This document shows positions 45,985-57,904 of a stretch of 64,000 bases of DNA, one piece after another; position 1 is the first letter of the stretch, and each line of letters opens with the position of its first letter. The position numbers and the translations under genes are program-made. Below the pieces are notes generated by a model. It had not been told where the DNA came from, made no database searches, and saw only the letters and a program-made list of their open reading frames with translations. Origin of the DNA: Chlorophyllum brunneum (lineage: Eukaryota > Basidiomycota > Agaricomycetes > Agaricales > Agaricaceae). The stretch lies in contig OY756148.1 in NCBI GenBank assembly GCA_963576785.1, forward strand, positions 496,001 through 560,000. The letters are read 5' to 3'.

Positions 45985-48900
45985 AGAGCTGTTGCTGAAT
46001 TGGGAGGCCTATTTGACAGATCCTGGAATCGCAATGCGAATAAAACCAAGATCACCACTAGGTCCAAAACCTGGTGGAACAAGGAGTGCTCTACTGCTCT
46101 TGCAATACACCGCATGGACTGCAAGAACAAGCGCAAATGGAATGCCTTTTGCAAGACCACAAGGAATACAAAAAGAGTGTATTTCGACAAGAAGATTCAA
46201 GAAATCTCAGTCGACAATAAATGTCCATGGGATCTGATGCCATGGATCAAAGCACACATGCTCCCAGCTATGAAAGCCATTCGCCACAATGGCCGGCCTT
46301 GTCTCACTATGGACAGCCTGTGGATGGCCCTTGACCAACACTATAATGCAGCCCACGATAGACCAGTTAATGTGGCTGTCTTAGATGAACTTCCTCTGCC
46401 AATTGGGATAGAGAATAGGACTTGGGTGGATTTCTCTCTTCTTGAGATGATGGAATCACTCAAGGATACCTTGAATTCTTCTGCCCCCAGTCCCAACCAC
46501 ATTTCCTGGTCCCACCTTAAACAGATTGCCACCATTGACACCTATGCTGATCTTCTCCTCAGAATCAGTCACGCATGTCTATCCCTTGGACATTGGCCTG
46601 CACATTTCAAAAAGTCAACATCAGTTATTATCCCCAAACCTAACAAACCCGACTACTCCACCCCGAAGGCGTTCAGACTGATTGTCCTACTCAACATGCT
46701 TGGCAAGTTAATAGAGAAAATGCTAGCCAAATGACTTCAATTTGAGGTGGTGAAATTCAAGGTTCTCTACCCTCACCAACTAGGAGCCATCCGACAACGA
46801 TCCACCAAGGATGCAGGACTCTTTCTAACTCACATTATCCGGGGAGCTTGGACAAAGAAGAAGAAGACATCAGTGCTCGCATTTGATGTTGCCCAATTCT
46901 TCTCCTCTCTTAACCACAACCTCCTTATCAACATACTGGGTCGGCAGGGATTTCCCCCTCAAATTGCGGAGTTCTTCAACAATTACCTCAAAGAACGCCG
47001 CACTACCTACCGGTAGAACAATGAAAGCTCCCCAGAATTTGACGCAGTGGTGAGAGTGGGCCAAAGCTCATCCCTGAGTCCCATTCTCTCTGCCCTGTAC
47101 CTCACCCCCCTCCTTCGCATATTTGACGTCCATATGGAGGAACACCACAACAGATGGGACTTTGATGTCCTATCTTTTGTAGATGATGGCACTCTAGTCG
47201 CACAATCCCTGTCCCTTGAATGGAACGTCGAAATCCTTCAACACATGTACCGTGAAATGGAGTGGCTCATGAATGAATTTGGTCTTGAAATTGAACACAG
47301 TAAGTCCGAAGTCTATCACTTCACATGTGCAAGACAGGACTCCAATCCCTCTATTGACTTGGGATCCCCACTATTCACTGGCCACACCCCTCTCAAACCG
47401 AAAGCCTACTGGCATTACCTTGGTTTCTACTTCGACCAGACATTAACCTTCAAGGAGTATGTCTGCTATTACTCCGCCAAGGCAGTTTCAACGATCAAGG
47501 CAATGAAAATACTAGGGAACTCCGTGCATGGTTTGTCCCCTAGTAATAAAAGATTACTATACCGTTCGTGTGTCATGCCAGTGGTGACATATGGATACTG
47601 ACTTTGGTTTCACGACAAGTCATGGACTAAAGGGACCTGTGAAATCTTCAACAAGATGCAGCAAAGCACGGCCCTCTGGATTACCAGAGCTTTCTGAACT
47701 TCTCCTACCAGCAGTGTCAAGTCCCTTGCGGGGCTTATGCCCATCAAACTCCATCTCCGAAAGTTGGCCAAATGGCAAACATCGAGGCTTCACACATTGG
47801 ACAATGAACATGTACTGGCAAGATTGACAAAAGAGTATCATTCTTCCCCACACCGACTTCACATCAAGAATTTCATGGAGATTCAGAAGAAGAAGACACT
47901 TGGAGCTATGATGGATGTTTTGTGCCCCACCCCCGAGGCTCAGTATATAGAACATTTCAACTCTGTTTCCAAATCTGTCTGGCCCAGATGTAGGTTACTT
48001 GACCGTTTCCCTACTAATGTATCTTTTATAGGATTCAACCAGGACAACCCCCACCTCTCAAAGACACTTTGGGATGATGTTACAACAAATGCGGTGACGG
48101 ACTTCAAGTCCATTATTATTGGCATGGATGGCTCGGTCCACCCCAACCCTAATCCGCTTGCTAGCCAGTTCACGGCAGCAGCCACTATTTGACACTTAGA
48201 TGGAGGGAGCTCTATCATGAAGAGACTCAGAGGAATAATGTCGACTGACATGGAACTGGTCACACAATACCTGGGAATCACCAAGGTATTTGCCACTGAC
48301 AATTACGACCAGGTTGAACACATTTATGTGTTCACCAACTCCCTTGCAGCCTCTTGGCTCCTACTTGATTGCTCACTGCACTCCTGTCAACGTCAGTCTA
48401 TTCTTACATTGAAGGCACTCCTGACTTGGTTCAACAAGTCTGACCAACACTGCCTCTCGTTCTACCACACTCTGTCAAAGTGCAAATACGGGATACAAAA
48501 AGCCACACACGATTGGATCCAATCAGTTGCCTGGCCTAACCAGGGTCAAAATCACTGAGTCCCTAACTCCATAGACTACTTACGCAAGAAGTCCGCCGAA
48601 CGAGCCATTCACACATGGCAAGCCATATTTGGATTCAAAAAATACAGTGGTAGCTCCTTCCTTCACCTCCCGGTGTGAGCGAATGGGGCCTCTGCTTTAC
48701 TGTTGCACATCAAATCTGGTCCCTGGATATGAGAATGCAGTTACCAGCCACAGCTTTTTGCAAGAGCATGTTGCACCATCTATGCCATGCCCCAATTGGT
48801 GAATACCAACTACAGTTCTTCCCCAACAAGGACTTATTGTGCCATCATTGTACTAATCAAATGGTCCAGACTAGGTCGCACATTCTCTATCGTTGCAATG

Positions 48901-49510
48901 CCTTCAATCATCATTTTGGCATTGACACCATCAAGACACTAGTTAACTTCTTGCATCATAACCCCACCATATTCAGCTTTCCCCCGGAGCCTGATCACCC
49001 TCATGTCTATGCCAGTTCAATACCCCCACTACATCGTCATCAAGTCTGTCAGAGGTTTGGGTCTGCACCTGTATGAATCCCTTTTTCTTTTTCTTTTTCT
49101 TATGCTCTCCCGGTTATGGATTTCATTCCCATTTCTCTATCTTCCCCCTTTTCTCACTCGTCTACTATTTTATATAGTTTTCATTCAATGTCCATCATTC
49201 CCATGGTGTCTGGGCAAAAGCCCCCCACATGCTAGTACCATTCGTTGTTCTCCCTTGTGTTTGCAAGTTGATAGTTCCTTTCTATCATTTTCTCTCTTTC
49301 ACTCTCTCTCTCTCCGAATTCCTCTCATTCCTTTTCCCTCCATTCAACTTAGGTACCAAACATCTCTCTAGTGTACGCGCTAGATAGTGTCGAGTCTCGT
49401 GGGGTTAGTGTACGTATAGTCTACTTTCTTTGCTCTGAACATTCTGTACATTCTACCTTTGTATGTATGTACATGCGGACTGCATTCGAGCACCACTATA
49501 TAAATTGTTG

Positions 49511-49542
<32 letters not shown>
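45983..49542 (+). mobile_element. LINE L5, head to tail with L4, heavily mutated
   Basis: It starts GGAGAGCTGTTGCTGAATTG at the same truncation region as L4, immediately after the L4 poly(A), and ends with its own poly(A) at 49515-49542. One frame runs from 46000 to about 48700 broken only by stops (46732, 47014, 47599, 47695, 48190, 48556, 48676), TGA or TAG at positions where other copies have CGA, TGG or CAG-type codons. RT motif C is LSFVDDGTLVAQ (about 47175). Followed by the gypsy-4 fragment. Confidence 0.92.
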
Positions 49543-49546
<4 letters not shown>

Positions 49547-49548
49547 CT

Positions 49549-52100
49549 ATGGCCTCACCTTTCTTCTTCATAGGGAAGAAAGATGGAAAACTCTGCCTAT
49601 GCCAAGACTATCGATATTTCAATAGTCATACTATCAAAAATGCATACCTAATTCTACTTATCTCATCACTACTTGACAAACTCAAAGGATCAAATTGGTT
49701 TACTAAACCTAATGTATACACTAGATACAACAATATCCACATTCAAAGAGGTAATGAATGAAAAGCTGCATTCAAAACACCAAAAGGTCTATATGAGCCA
49801 ACCATAATGTTCTTTGGGATGTACAATTCCCCAGCCACTTTCCAGCCCATGATAGACTACATATTCCACCCTGTTATTGACAAAGGAGGAGTCCTTGTAT
49901 ATATGGATAATATCCTTATATATGCCAAAACACAAGAAGAACTCTGACATCTTACCTATGAAGTATTAAGACTACTTCAAGAACATGACCTATTTTTCAA
50001 ACCTGAGAAATATGAATTTGAGAAACAATGCCTCAAGTATCTCAGTGCTGTAATCTCCCCATCATCTATCAAAATGGATATAGCCAAACTTAAAGGAATC
50101 AAGATTTGGTCAATATCCAAAATAACCTACAATGTGCAAAAATTTATAGGATTCTGTAATTTCTACAGAAGATTTATCAAGAATTATGCACAATATGCCA
50201 CACTGCTAAACTCTCTTATGTCCAAGAACATCAAGTTTTATTGGACCAATGAGCACCAAACTGCCCTCAAAGATCTGAAGAAATACTTCATGGAGAAGCC
50301 TATCTTGATTGTATCAGATCCTAACAAACTTTTTGAAATCAAAACTAATGCTTCTGTATATGCCTCAAGAGCCATCCTCACCCAATGCAATGATAACAGA
50401 GTAAAGCATCTGATTGCCTTTATCTCCAGAGCATTCAACTTGACAGAACAAACCTACCACTACTTAGAGAAAAAATGGCTAGCTATCATACAAGGCTTAA
50501 AAGAATGGTACTACCATTTAGAAGGAGCCAAACATGAATTCATTGTATGGAGCAATCATGAGAACTTATCCTAATTCAAGGAACCCCAGACCCTTAATTG
50601 ACACCAAGTCCAATGGATAGCCTATATGGAATGCTTTAAATCTCAATTGAAGGTTAAACACATACCTGGCTGAAAGAATGGCCCTGCCAATACACTATCA
50701 TGATGACCCAACCATACTTCTGATGATAAAGACAACCAGGAAGTAACTGTATTTGACAGTACCATAGTATACCTCCTTACCAAAGCTGATCTTGATGAAG
50801 TACATCAACACTGTGATATGATTGACCCTAATCTTGATAAGACACCCAATAGTAATCTCCCACACAATGCTGACCCAGTTATCATTCCAAACAATCCTGG
50901 ATTGAAACACTGGATTACTGAATGTGCCTATGACACCTTACCAAACCTCTACCCAGGAGTAATATGCCTATTGGCCAGAAATCAAGGACTACATTCATGA
51001 ATATGTTGTTGGATGTCCAAAATGCCAGCAATTCAAGATTAACCATCATCTGATAAAGCCACCACTACAGCCTATTCCTGCCCCTAAGTCAACCTGTCCA
51101 TTTTCCCAAATATCAATGGACCTTATTACTAATCTCCCCTTGTCCTGAGGATATGATTGTATTTTATCCATAGTAGACCATGGATTATTGAAGGGGATAA
51201 TTCTAGTGCCAACTACCAAAAATGCTAATGCACAACAGATTGCACAACTATTGGTTGACTATCTCTTTGCCAAATATAGCATACCTGACAAAATCATCTC
51301 TGACCGAGATCCGCAATTTACCACCAAAGCAATGCGAGAATTCTATAAACTACTTAACATCAACCCTGCCTATTTAATAGCCTATCACCCACAAACCAAC
51401 AGATCAACCAAATGGATCAATCAGGAAATCGAGCTATATTTAGCACTTGCCACTTCAGCTTAACCAAATGATTGGGCAAAGTTCCTCTCACTCTACAAAT
51501 TTGCTCATAACAACCACCCCCATGCTGGATAAAAGGAGTCACCTTTCCAGCTACTCTATGGCTATGCACCAAAAGCATTCCCTACTATCCTGGAACTGAC
51601 AAATGTACCTACTACTGAGGATCACCTTAAGAAACTATCCAATACTCAACATCAAGCCTTCAAAGCACATAACTATGTCTATGAAATCATGGCTAAATGA
51701 ACTATAAATTATAGGTTACCAAACTTTAATGAAGGGGATAAAGTTTGACTAGAGAACAAACACCTACCAATAAACTTTGCAAATAGAAAAATTGCCCAAA
51801 AAAGGGAAGGATCTTTCACAATTATCAAAAAAATCTCTCCCATTGTGTTTCAGCTAAAATTACCTGAAATATGGAAGACCTATAACAAGTTTCATGCCTC
51901 TTTCCTTACCTCTGCAATCAAAAACACAATTTATAGATGACACATGTCTTAACCTCTCCCTCTCCTTGTGAATGATCAAGAAAAATATAAAGTCGAGGCC
52001 ATTCTTCACCATAAAAGGATAATAACTATTTCGAATACCTAATTAAGTGAAAAGGCTACCACACTTCCAAAAATTCATAGGAACCTGCATCAAATCTCTG
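49549..52100 (+). pseudogene. gypsy-4 Pol (RT, RNase H, integrase)
   Basis: RT: SMASPFFFIGKKDGKL, FGMYNSPATFQPM and VYMDNILIYAKT, where the catalytic YMDD has become YMDN (GAT to AAT type). RT/RNase H: FIGFCNFYRRFIKNYAQYAT, LEKKWLAIIQGLKEW, WSNHENLS. Integrase: NQGLHS... CPKCQQFK-like zinc end near 51015, SMDLITNLPLS, DKIISDRDPQFTTKAMREFY and STKWINQEIELYL (51410). The GPY-like region near 51800 is KKISPIVFQLKLPEIWKTY. Stops throughout; dead. Confidence 0.88.
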
Positions 52101-52152
52101 AAATATGAAGGACATACTTGAGACCTATAAAAGAGCTCACAATATTTAAACT

Positions 52153-53394
52153 TTCCATGTCTCTTAATACCTCTAACACTCACCCAGCCTCAGTACCAGC
52201 CACCCAAGCTACTATTGTTATTAACACCACCAAAATTGCTGCCAATATCATCAATGGACCACCTGTATTGCCAGACCTCAATGATATTCTCCACTTATTG
52301 TCCAAATATTCCATCACCCTCAACAACAAGGAATTTATCCAGCCCATTGGACTACAGCCACATACCATCCCTCTCTTACTTGATATCAAATCTGTATATG
52401 ACACTGCCTGCTTACAACTTCAAAACACTATCAAAAAATGATTATCTGATTGTCACCCTAATTTACAAGGGGATAACACATATGTTGCCCATTGTGACAA
52501 AGAAATTTGCTTGCTGCTTGCCTTTATAATATGCAAATGCTTAGTCAATACACCTACACCATACAGCAAAGCTACAATATCCTTACTAACCATACTCTAC
52601 CCAATAGAGTATGTGAGGATTTGCAATGCATCCAACACTCCTATTAACTTCTCTGTTGCTCAATTAGCACTACCCTTAGCACACATGGCCAAGGCAGTCC
52701 TTTATCAACTCCCAACAATTCCCAACTACCCACTCAAAGCAATAACCAGCCTCAAGAACCTCCACCAGAGTCTTGCCCCATATATCCCATATTGAGAATC
52801 CCTCAAGGCCTTTCTTTCCATAATACCACTAATGATGGCAATCTGACTCATCAATCAACTCCAGTTCAAACTGACACCCAAATAAAGCATAGACTTGTTG
52901 AACCTATGCCTATTCAAGGCTACCCTGCACACCTTGATATGAGTATGAACTACCTGCAGTTCTACTCAACTATTACCAGACTGTCCAAGATTGTCACCAG
53001 TATCATGACCATGAAAACAAAAGACCCTGGCAGATTTCCTATGCCACAGCAACAATTAACCTGACTCCACAAATTCATAGACAGTCTATACAAAGTACCC
53101 AGTCTTGAAATACTTGACTTGTACTACAAAGCCAACCCAACTATGATCAACAATACAGCCAAACTACCATTCTGGCTTATTAAACCCAACAATTGGATCC
53201 TAACATACAAGAACTATACAATTGACTCAATGAGGTTGTCAGCCATGTTCACAGTTCCAGAAATGGAGCAAATACTTGAAGTTATTATACTATTAGGCTT
53301 GGGCCTCCTAACCCCAATAGATACTGGTACTCTAGAACTACCACCACTAGGACCTGAAATAGCCTCTCACACCTTCTACCATCTGCCACCTTGA
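52153..53394 (+). pseudogene. gypsy-4 extra downstream frame (ORF3-like)
   Basis: Two adjacent pieces lie after pol. 52118-52441 contains MSLNTSNTHPASVPATQATI; other pieces run to 53394, including LPFWLIKPNNWILTYKNYTI and IILLGLGLLTPIDTGTLELP. They are broken by stops but cover 1.2 kb. Their place, between pol and the missing 3' LTR, matches the third frame of gypsy-1 and gypsy-3. I see no signal peptide, fusion peptide or clear membrane anchor, so an envelope-like role is not supported. Confidence 0.5.
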
Positions 53395-53420
53395 CCTTAC
53401 TACCCTACCAGGATAAAGGC

Positions 53421-53421
<1 letters not shown>

Positions 53422-53453
<32 letters not shown>

Positions 53454-56400
53454 ACAATTTATATAGTGGTGCTCGAATGTAGTCCACATATACATACATA
53501 CAAAGTTAGAATGTACAGAATGTTCAGAGCAGGAAAAGTAAACTATGTGTAAACTAACCCCTCAAGACTCGACGCCGTCTAGTACGTACACTAGAGAGAT
53601 GTTTGGTACCTACGTTGATCAGCGAGAAAGAGGAAGAGAGGAATTCGGAAAGAGGGAGAGTGAGAGAGAGAAATAGATAGAAAGAAACTATCTACTCGCA
53701 ATCACAAGGGGGAACAACAAACGGTACTAGCATGTGGGAGGGCATTTGCCCAGACACCACGGGAGAGATGGGTTTTGAATGAAAACTATATATAAAATAG
53801 TAGATGAGCAAGAAAGGGAAAGAGATAGAGAAATGAATTTGAAGTCCATAACCGGGAGAGCATAAGAAAAAAGAGAAAAAGAAAAAGGATTTACGCAGGC
53901 ACAGACCCAAACCTCCTTTGGACTTGATGACGATGTAACGGGGGTATTGACCCGGCATGGATATGAGGGCGGTCAGATTCTGGAGGGAAGCTGAATGTGG
54001 TAGGGTTGCGACGCAAGAAGTTGACAAAAGTCTTGATAGTGTCAACGCCAAAATGATGATCAAAGTTGTTGCAACGATAGAGGATGTGCAACCTAGTCTG
54101 TATCATTTGACTGTCACAGTGGTGGCATGATAGGTCCTTGTTGGGGAAGAATCGAAGTCAAAACTCCCTGATTGGGGCATGGCAAAGGATGGCGCAACAC
54201 ACTCTTGCGAAGAGCTGAGGCTGGTAACCGCATTCTCGTATCCAGGGACCGGACTTGATGTGTGACGGTAAGGCGGAGGCCCCATTTGCTCTCACTGGGA
54301 GGTGAAGGAAGGAGCTACCGCTGTACTTCTTGAATCCAAACATGGCTTGCTATGTATGGATCACTCGTTCAGCAGACTTCTTGCGTAAGTAGTCGATGGA
54401 GTTAGGGACTCAGTGATTTCGACCCCGGTTAGGCCAGGTGACTGTTTGAATCCAATTGTGAGTGGCTTTTTGAATACCGTACTTGCACTTCGACAGCGTG
54501 TGATAGAAGGAAAGGCGGTGTTGGTCTGACTTGCTGAACCAAACCAGGAGCGCCTTCGATGTGAGGATGGATTATCGCTGGCAGGAGTGTGGCGAACAAT
54601 CGAGTAAGAGCCGGGAGGCTGCAATGGAGTCGGTGAACATGTGAATGTATTCAACCTGGTCATATTCTGCAGTTGCGAGTACCTTGGTGATTCCTAAGTA
54701 CTGCACAACCAGTTCGGTTTCCATCGACATCGTTCCTCCAAGTCTCTTCATGATAGAGCTTCCTCCATCTAAGTGTCAAATAGTAGCTGCTGCCATGAAC
54801 TGGCTGGCAAGCGGGTTGGGGTTGGGGTGGACCAAGCCGTCCGTGCCGATAATGATGGATTTTTCGTCCGTCATTGCATTAGTTGAAACATCGTCCCAAA
54901 GCATCTTCGAGAGGTGAGGGCTGTCCCAGTTAAATCCTGTAAAAGATACATTAGTAGAGAAATAGTCAAGTAACCTACGTCCAGGCCAGAGAGATTTAGA
55001 GACAGAGTTAAAATGTTCTATATACCGAGTCTTGGAGGTAGGGCGCAAAATATCCATCACAGCTCCAAGTGTCTTCTTCTTCTGAATCTCCATGAAATTC
55101 TTGATGTGAAGTCGGTGGGGGGAAGAATGATACTCTTTCGTCAATCTTGCCAATGCGTGTTCATCGTCCAATGTATGAAACCTCGACGTTTGTCATTCGG
55201 CCAACTTTTGGAGATGGAGTTTAATGGGCATGAGCCCCACGAGGGACTCTACACCACCTGTGGGAGAAGTCCGGAAGGCCCCAGTAATCCAGAGCGCCAC
55301 ACTTCATTGTATTTTGTTGAGGATTTCACAGGTCCCTTTAGTTCATGACCTATCGTGAAACCATAGTCGATATCCATATGTTGCCACTGGTACAACACAC
55401 GAATGGTATAGTAATCTTTTGTTGCCGGGGGACAGACCTCTAACAGAGTTCCCTAGCATTTTCATCACCTTAATTGTGGATATTGCTTTGGCGGAGTAGA
55501 ATCAAATGTGTTCCTTGAAGGTTAATGTCCGATCGAAGTAGAAGCCGAGATAGCACCAACGGACTTTCAGTTTGAGGGGGTTGCGACCTGTGAATGGTGG
55601 TGATCCCAAATCGATAGAGGGATTCAAGTCCTGTCTTGCACGCATAAAGTGGAAGACCTCGGACTTGCCATGTTCAATTTCTAGGCTGAATTCATTCATG
55701 AGCCACTCCATTTCGTAGTACATGTGTTGAAGGATCTCGACGTTCCGTTCCAGGGATGGAGATTGTGCGACTAAAGTGCCATCATCAACAAAAGAGAGAA
55801 CATCAAAGTCCCATCTATCATGGTATTCCTCCATATGTGTGTCAAATATGTGAAGGAGGGGGGCGAGGTATAGGGCAGAAAGGATAGGGCTAAGGGCAGA
55901 ACCTTGACCTACTCCTACCACTGCATCATATTCCGGGGAGGTTTCACTATTCCACCGGTAGGTAGTGCGACGCTCTTTAAGGTAGTTGTTGAAGAACACT
56001 GCGACTTGTGGGGGGAATCCCTGCCGACCCAGTATGTCGATGAGGAGATCGTGGTTGAGAGAGGGGAAGAATTGGGCAACATCGAATGCGAGCACCGATG
56101 TCTTCTTCTTCTTTGTCCAGGCTCCCCGGATGATATGCATCAGAAAGAGACCCATGTCCTCAGTAGATCATTGGCAGATGGCTCCCAGTTGGTGAGGGTG
56201 GAGAACTTTGAATTTCACCGCCTCGAATTGGAGTCATTTGGTGAGCATTTTCTCTATTAGCCTGCCCAGCATATTGAGGAGGACGATCGGTCTAAATACC
56301 TTCGGAGTGGAGTAGTCGGGTTTGTTAGGTTTGGGGATGATCACCGACATTGACTTTTTGAAGTGTGCAGGCCAATATCCGATGCTTAGGCATGTACTGC

Positions 56401-57517
56401 TGATTTTGAGGAAGAGATCGGTGCAAGCTTCATCAGCGACAATCTGCTTAAGATGAGACCAGGAAATATGGTCGGGCCCAGGGGAAGAAGAATTCGAGGT
56501 ATCCTTGAGCGAATCCATCATCTCGAGGAGAGAGAAATTCACCCAAGTCCTATTCTCCATTCCATTTGGTGGAGGAAGTTTGTCCAAGACTGCTGTGTTA
56601 GTTGGTCTGTCACGGGCAGCATTATAATGTTGGTCGAGTGCCGTCCACAGGTTGTCCAGAGTAAGACAAGGTCGGCCATTATGATGCATAGCTTCTGTAG
56701 CCGGGAGTGCACGATCTTTAACCCATGGCATTAGATCCCACGGGTGCTTTCAGTCGACTGAGATTTCTTGGATTTTCTTGTCGAAATACGCTCTTTTCGT
56801 TTTCCTCATGGTCTTGCAAAAGGTGTTCCATTTGCGCTTGTTCTTGCGGTCCGCGCGGTGTGTAGCGAGTGCAGAGGAGCACTCCTTGTTCCACCAGGTC
56901 TTGGATCTGGTGGTGATCTTGGTCTTCTTCGCATTCCGGTTCCAGGATCTGTCAAATAAAACTTTCAATTCTGTGACTGCTCTTTCCAGCTCTTCCACAT
57001 CGTTCATTGGCCAGTTCTTGTTCTTGATTCCTTCTACTATATCTGTCAGGAACCTAGTTTCTTCATCCAAGTCTTTGGGGATTGTCAATCGTTCGATGAC
57101 AATGTTTATTTGCAGAATAGGAATCCTAATTAGGAGGGGGGCATGGTCCGAGTTGTACCGATTGCCTTCCTGGATAGAATAGGTAGGAATGTGTGGTAGT
57201 GTTCCTGAAACAAACAACAGGTCAATGACTGTGTCTGGTAGATTGGGGTCTGAGGCGTAACAAGTTGGTTTGGCCACAGACGGAGTTGTCCTCACAAGGT
57301 TGAGGGCTTCAGTGATCATAAGGAGACGGTCCGCACTTGCTGGATGTTGATCCGTTGAAGGGTCCCATAACTCTGATCAGATGTTGATATCTCCCCCCAT
57401 TAATAGGAAGGGCGGGAGGTCAAAGAGGTACTCCTCGAGGAAGTGGAGTGTGGTGTTTCAGCTGTTGTTGTAAACATTTAGCAGCAGTAGTTCTTCTCCT
57501 CCTGCATATAGGGAAAT
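53422..57517 (-). mobile_element. LINE L6, antisense, most complete copy
   Basis: It begins with poly(T) at 53422-53447 and continues through the 3' UTR, C-terminal Cys/His motif, RNase H, RT and part of the endonuclease. At 57518 gypsy-3 interrupts it, and it resumes at 63966 to the window end. Coding pieces: 54776-55171 (RNase H), 55502-56155 (RT, FVDDGTLVAQSPS), 56234-56731 and 56750-57319. Frameshifts and stops separate them. This copy shows that the family has an APE-type endonuclease upstream of RT. Confidence 0.93.
56750..57500 (-). pseudogene. LINE L6 APE-type endonuclease, C-terminal half
   Basis: Reading leftward: LLLNVYNNS, then LPPFLLMGGDINI (the G-D-x-N motif), then TVIDLLFVSGTLPHIPTYSI and NRYNSDHAPLLIRIPI with the catalytic S-D-H. 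These are landmarks of exonuclease-endonuclease-phosphatase LINE nucleases that nick the target. Stops occur before 57319; the N-terminal half lies past gypsy-3 and the window edge. Confidence 0.85.
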
Positions 57518-57682
57518 TGTTACGAACTATAGATAGACCGTTCATTCCTATCTCGCGCCCATTACCTCGTGTACCCTCACACCTGTTTTACCCCTCACCC
57601 CATCTCCTGTTTCATCCCTAAAGGCTATGCCTCTTATCTGACTCGTCTACTCGTCCCCCTTATTATTAACCTCCGCTACTAG

Positions 57683-57690
57683 TATATAAA
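57683..57690 (+). promoter_or_regulatory. TATA box in gypsy-3 5' LTR
   Basis: TATATAAA lies 34 bp before ACACTTTACCAA (57717-57728), a normal distance from a TATA box to a transcription start. The TATA and the ACACTTTACCAA core are conserved in the gypsy-1 5' LTR; its 3' LTR and the truncated LTR have single changes in the core. Confidence 0.7.
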
Positions 57691-57716
57691 GTGTAGTAAT
57701 ACTTGATGTATTCCTT

Positions 57717-57728
57717 ACACTTTACCAA
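57717..57728 (+). promoter_or_regulatory. Proposed transcript 5' end that serves as self-primer
   Basis: ACACTTTACCAA is the exact reverse complement of the primer-binding site at 57813-57824. In Tf1-type elements the first 11 nt of the mRNA anneal to the primer site, and cleavage frees the 3' end for minus-strand synthesis. The transcription start is inferred, not mapped. Confidence 0.65.
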
Positions 57729-57812
57729 TCGTATCATCCCTTCTTCCTTTCTCTACTTCCTTTCCTTTATCCAAAGGCTTGCAACCTGAGTCAGAGACTA
57801 AGGTCGTAACAT

Positions 57813-57824
57813 TTGGTAAAGTGT
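57813..57824 (+). promoter_or_regulatory. Self-priming primer-binding site of gypsy-3
   Basis: TTGGTAAAGTGT starts two bases after the LTR end. It pairs perfectly over 12 bp with ACACTTTACCAA in the LTR; pairing stops on both sides, as expected for a dedicated element. Confidence 0.8.
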
Positions 57825-57904
57825 CATTCGACTCACCTTGCAAGAGAGGTGCCACTATTCGTAGCTAGGCTTGGAATAATAGCCTCCGACCAGGACAACA
57901 GTAT

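Larger units (their letters stand above)
49543..53421 (+). mobile_element. Ty3/gypsy fragment gypsy-4, internal part only
   Basis: It starts abruptly inside RT and ends at the poly(T) of LINE L6. No LTRs are present in the window. It is AT-rich with many stops. The order RT, RNase H, integrase and then an extra downstream frame mirrors gypsy-1 and gypsy-3, but the sequences differ, so it is another family. Confidence 0.88.
57518..57811 (+). repeat. 5' LTR of gypsy-3 (294 bp)
   Basis: TGTTACGAACTATAG...AGGTCGTAACA. It contains the TATA box and the proposed transcript start and is nearly identical to 63667-63960. Confidence 0.97.
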
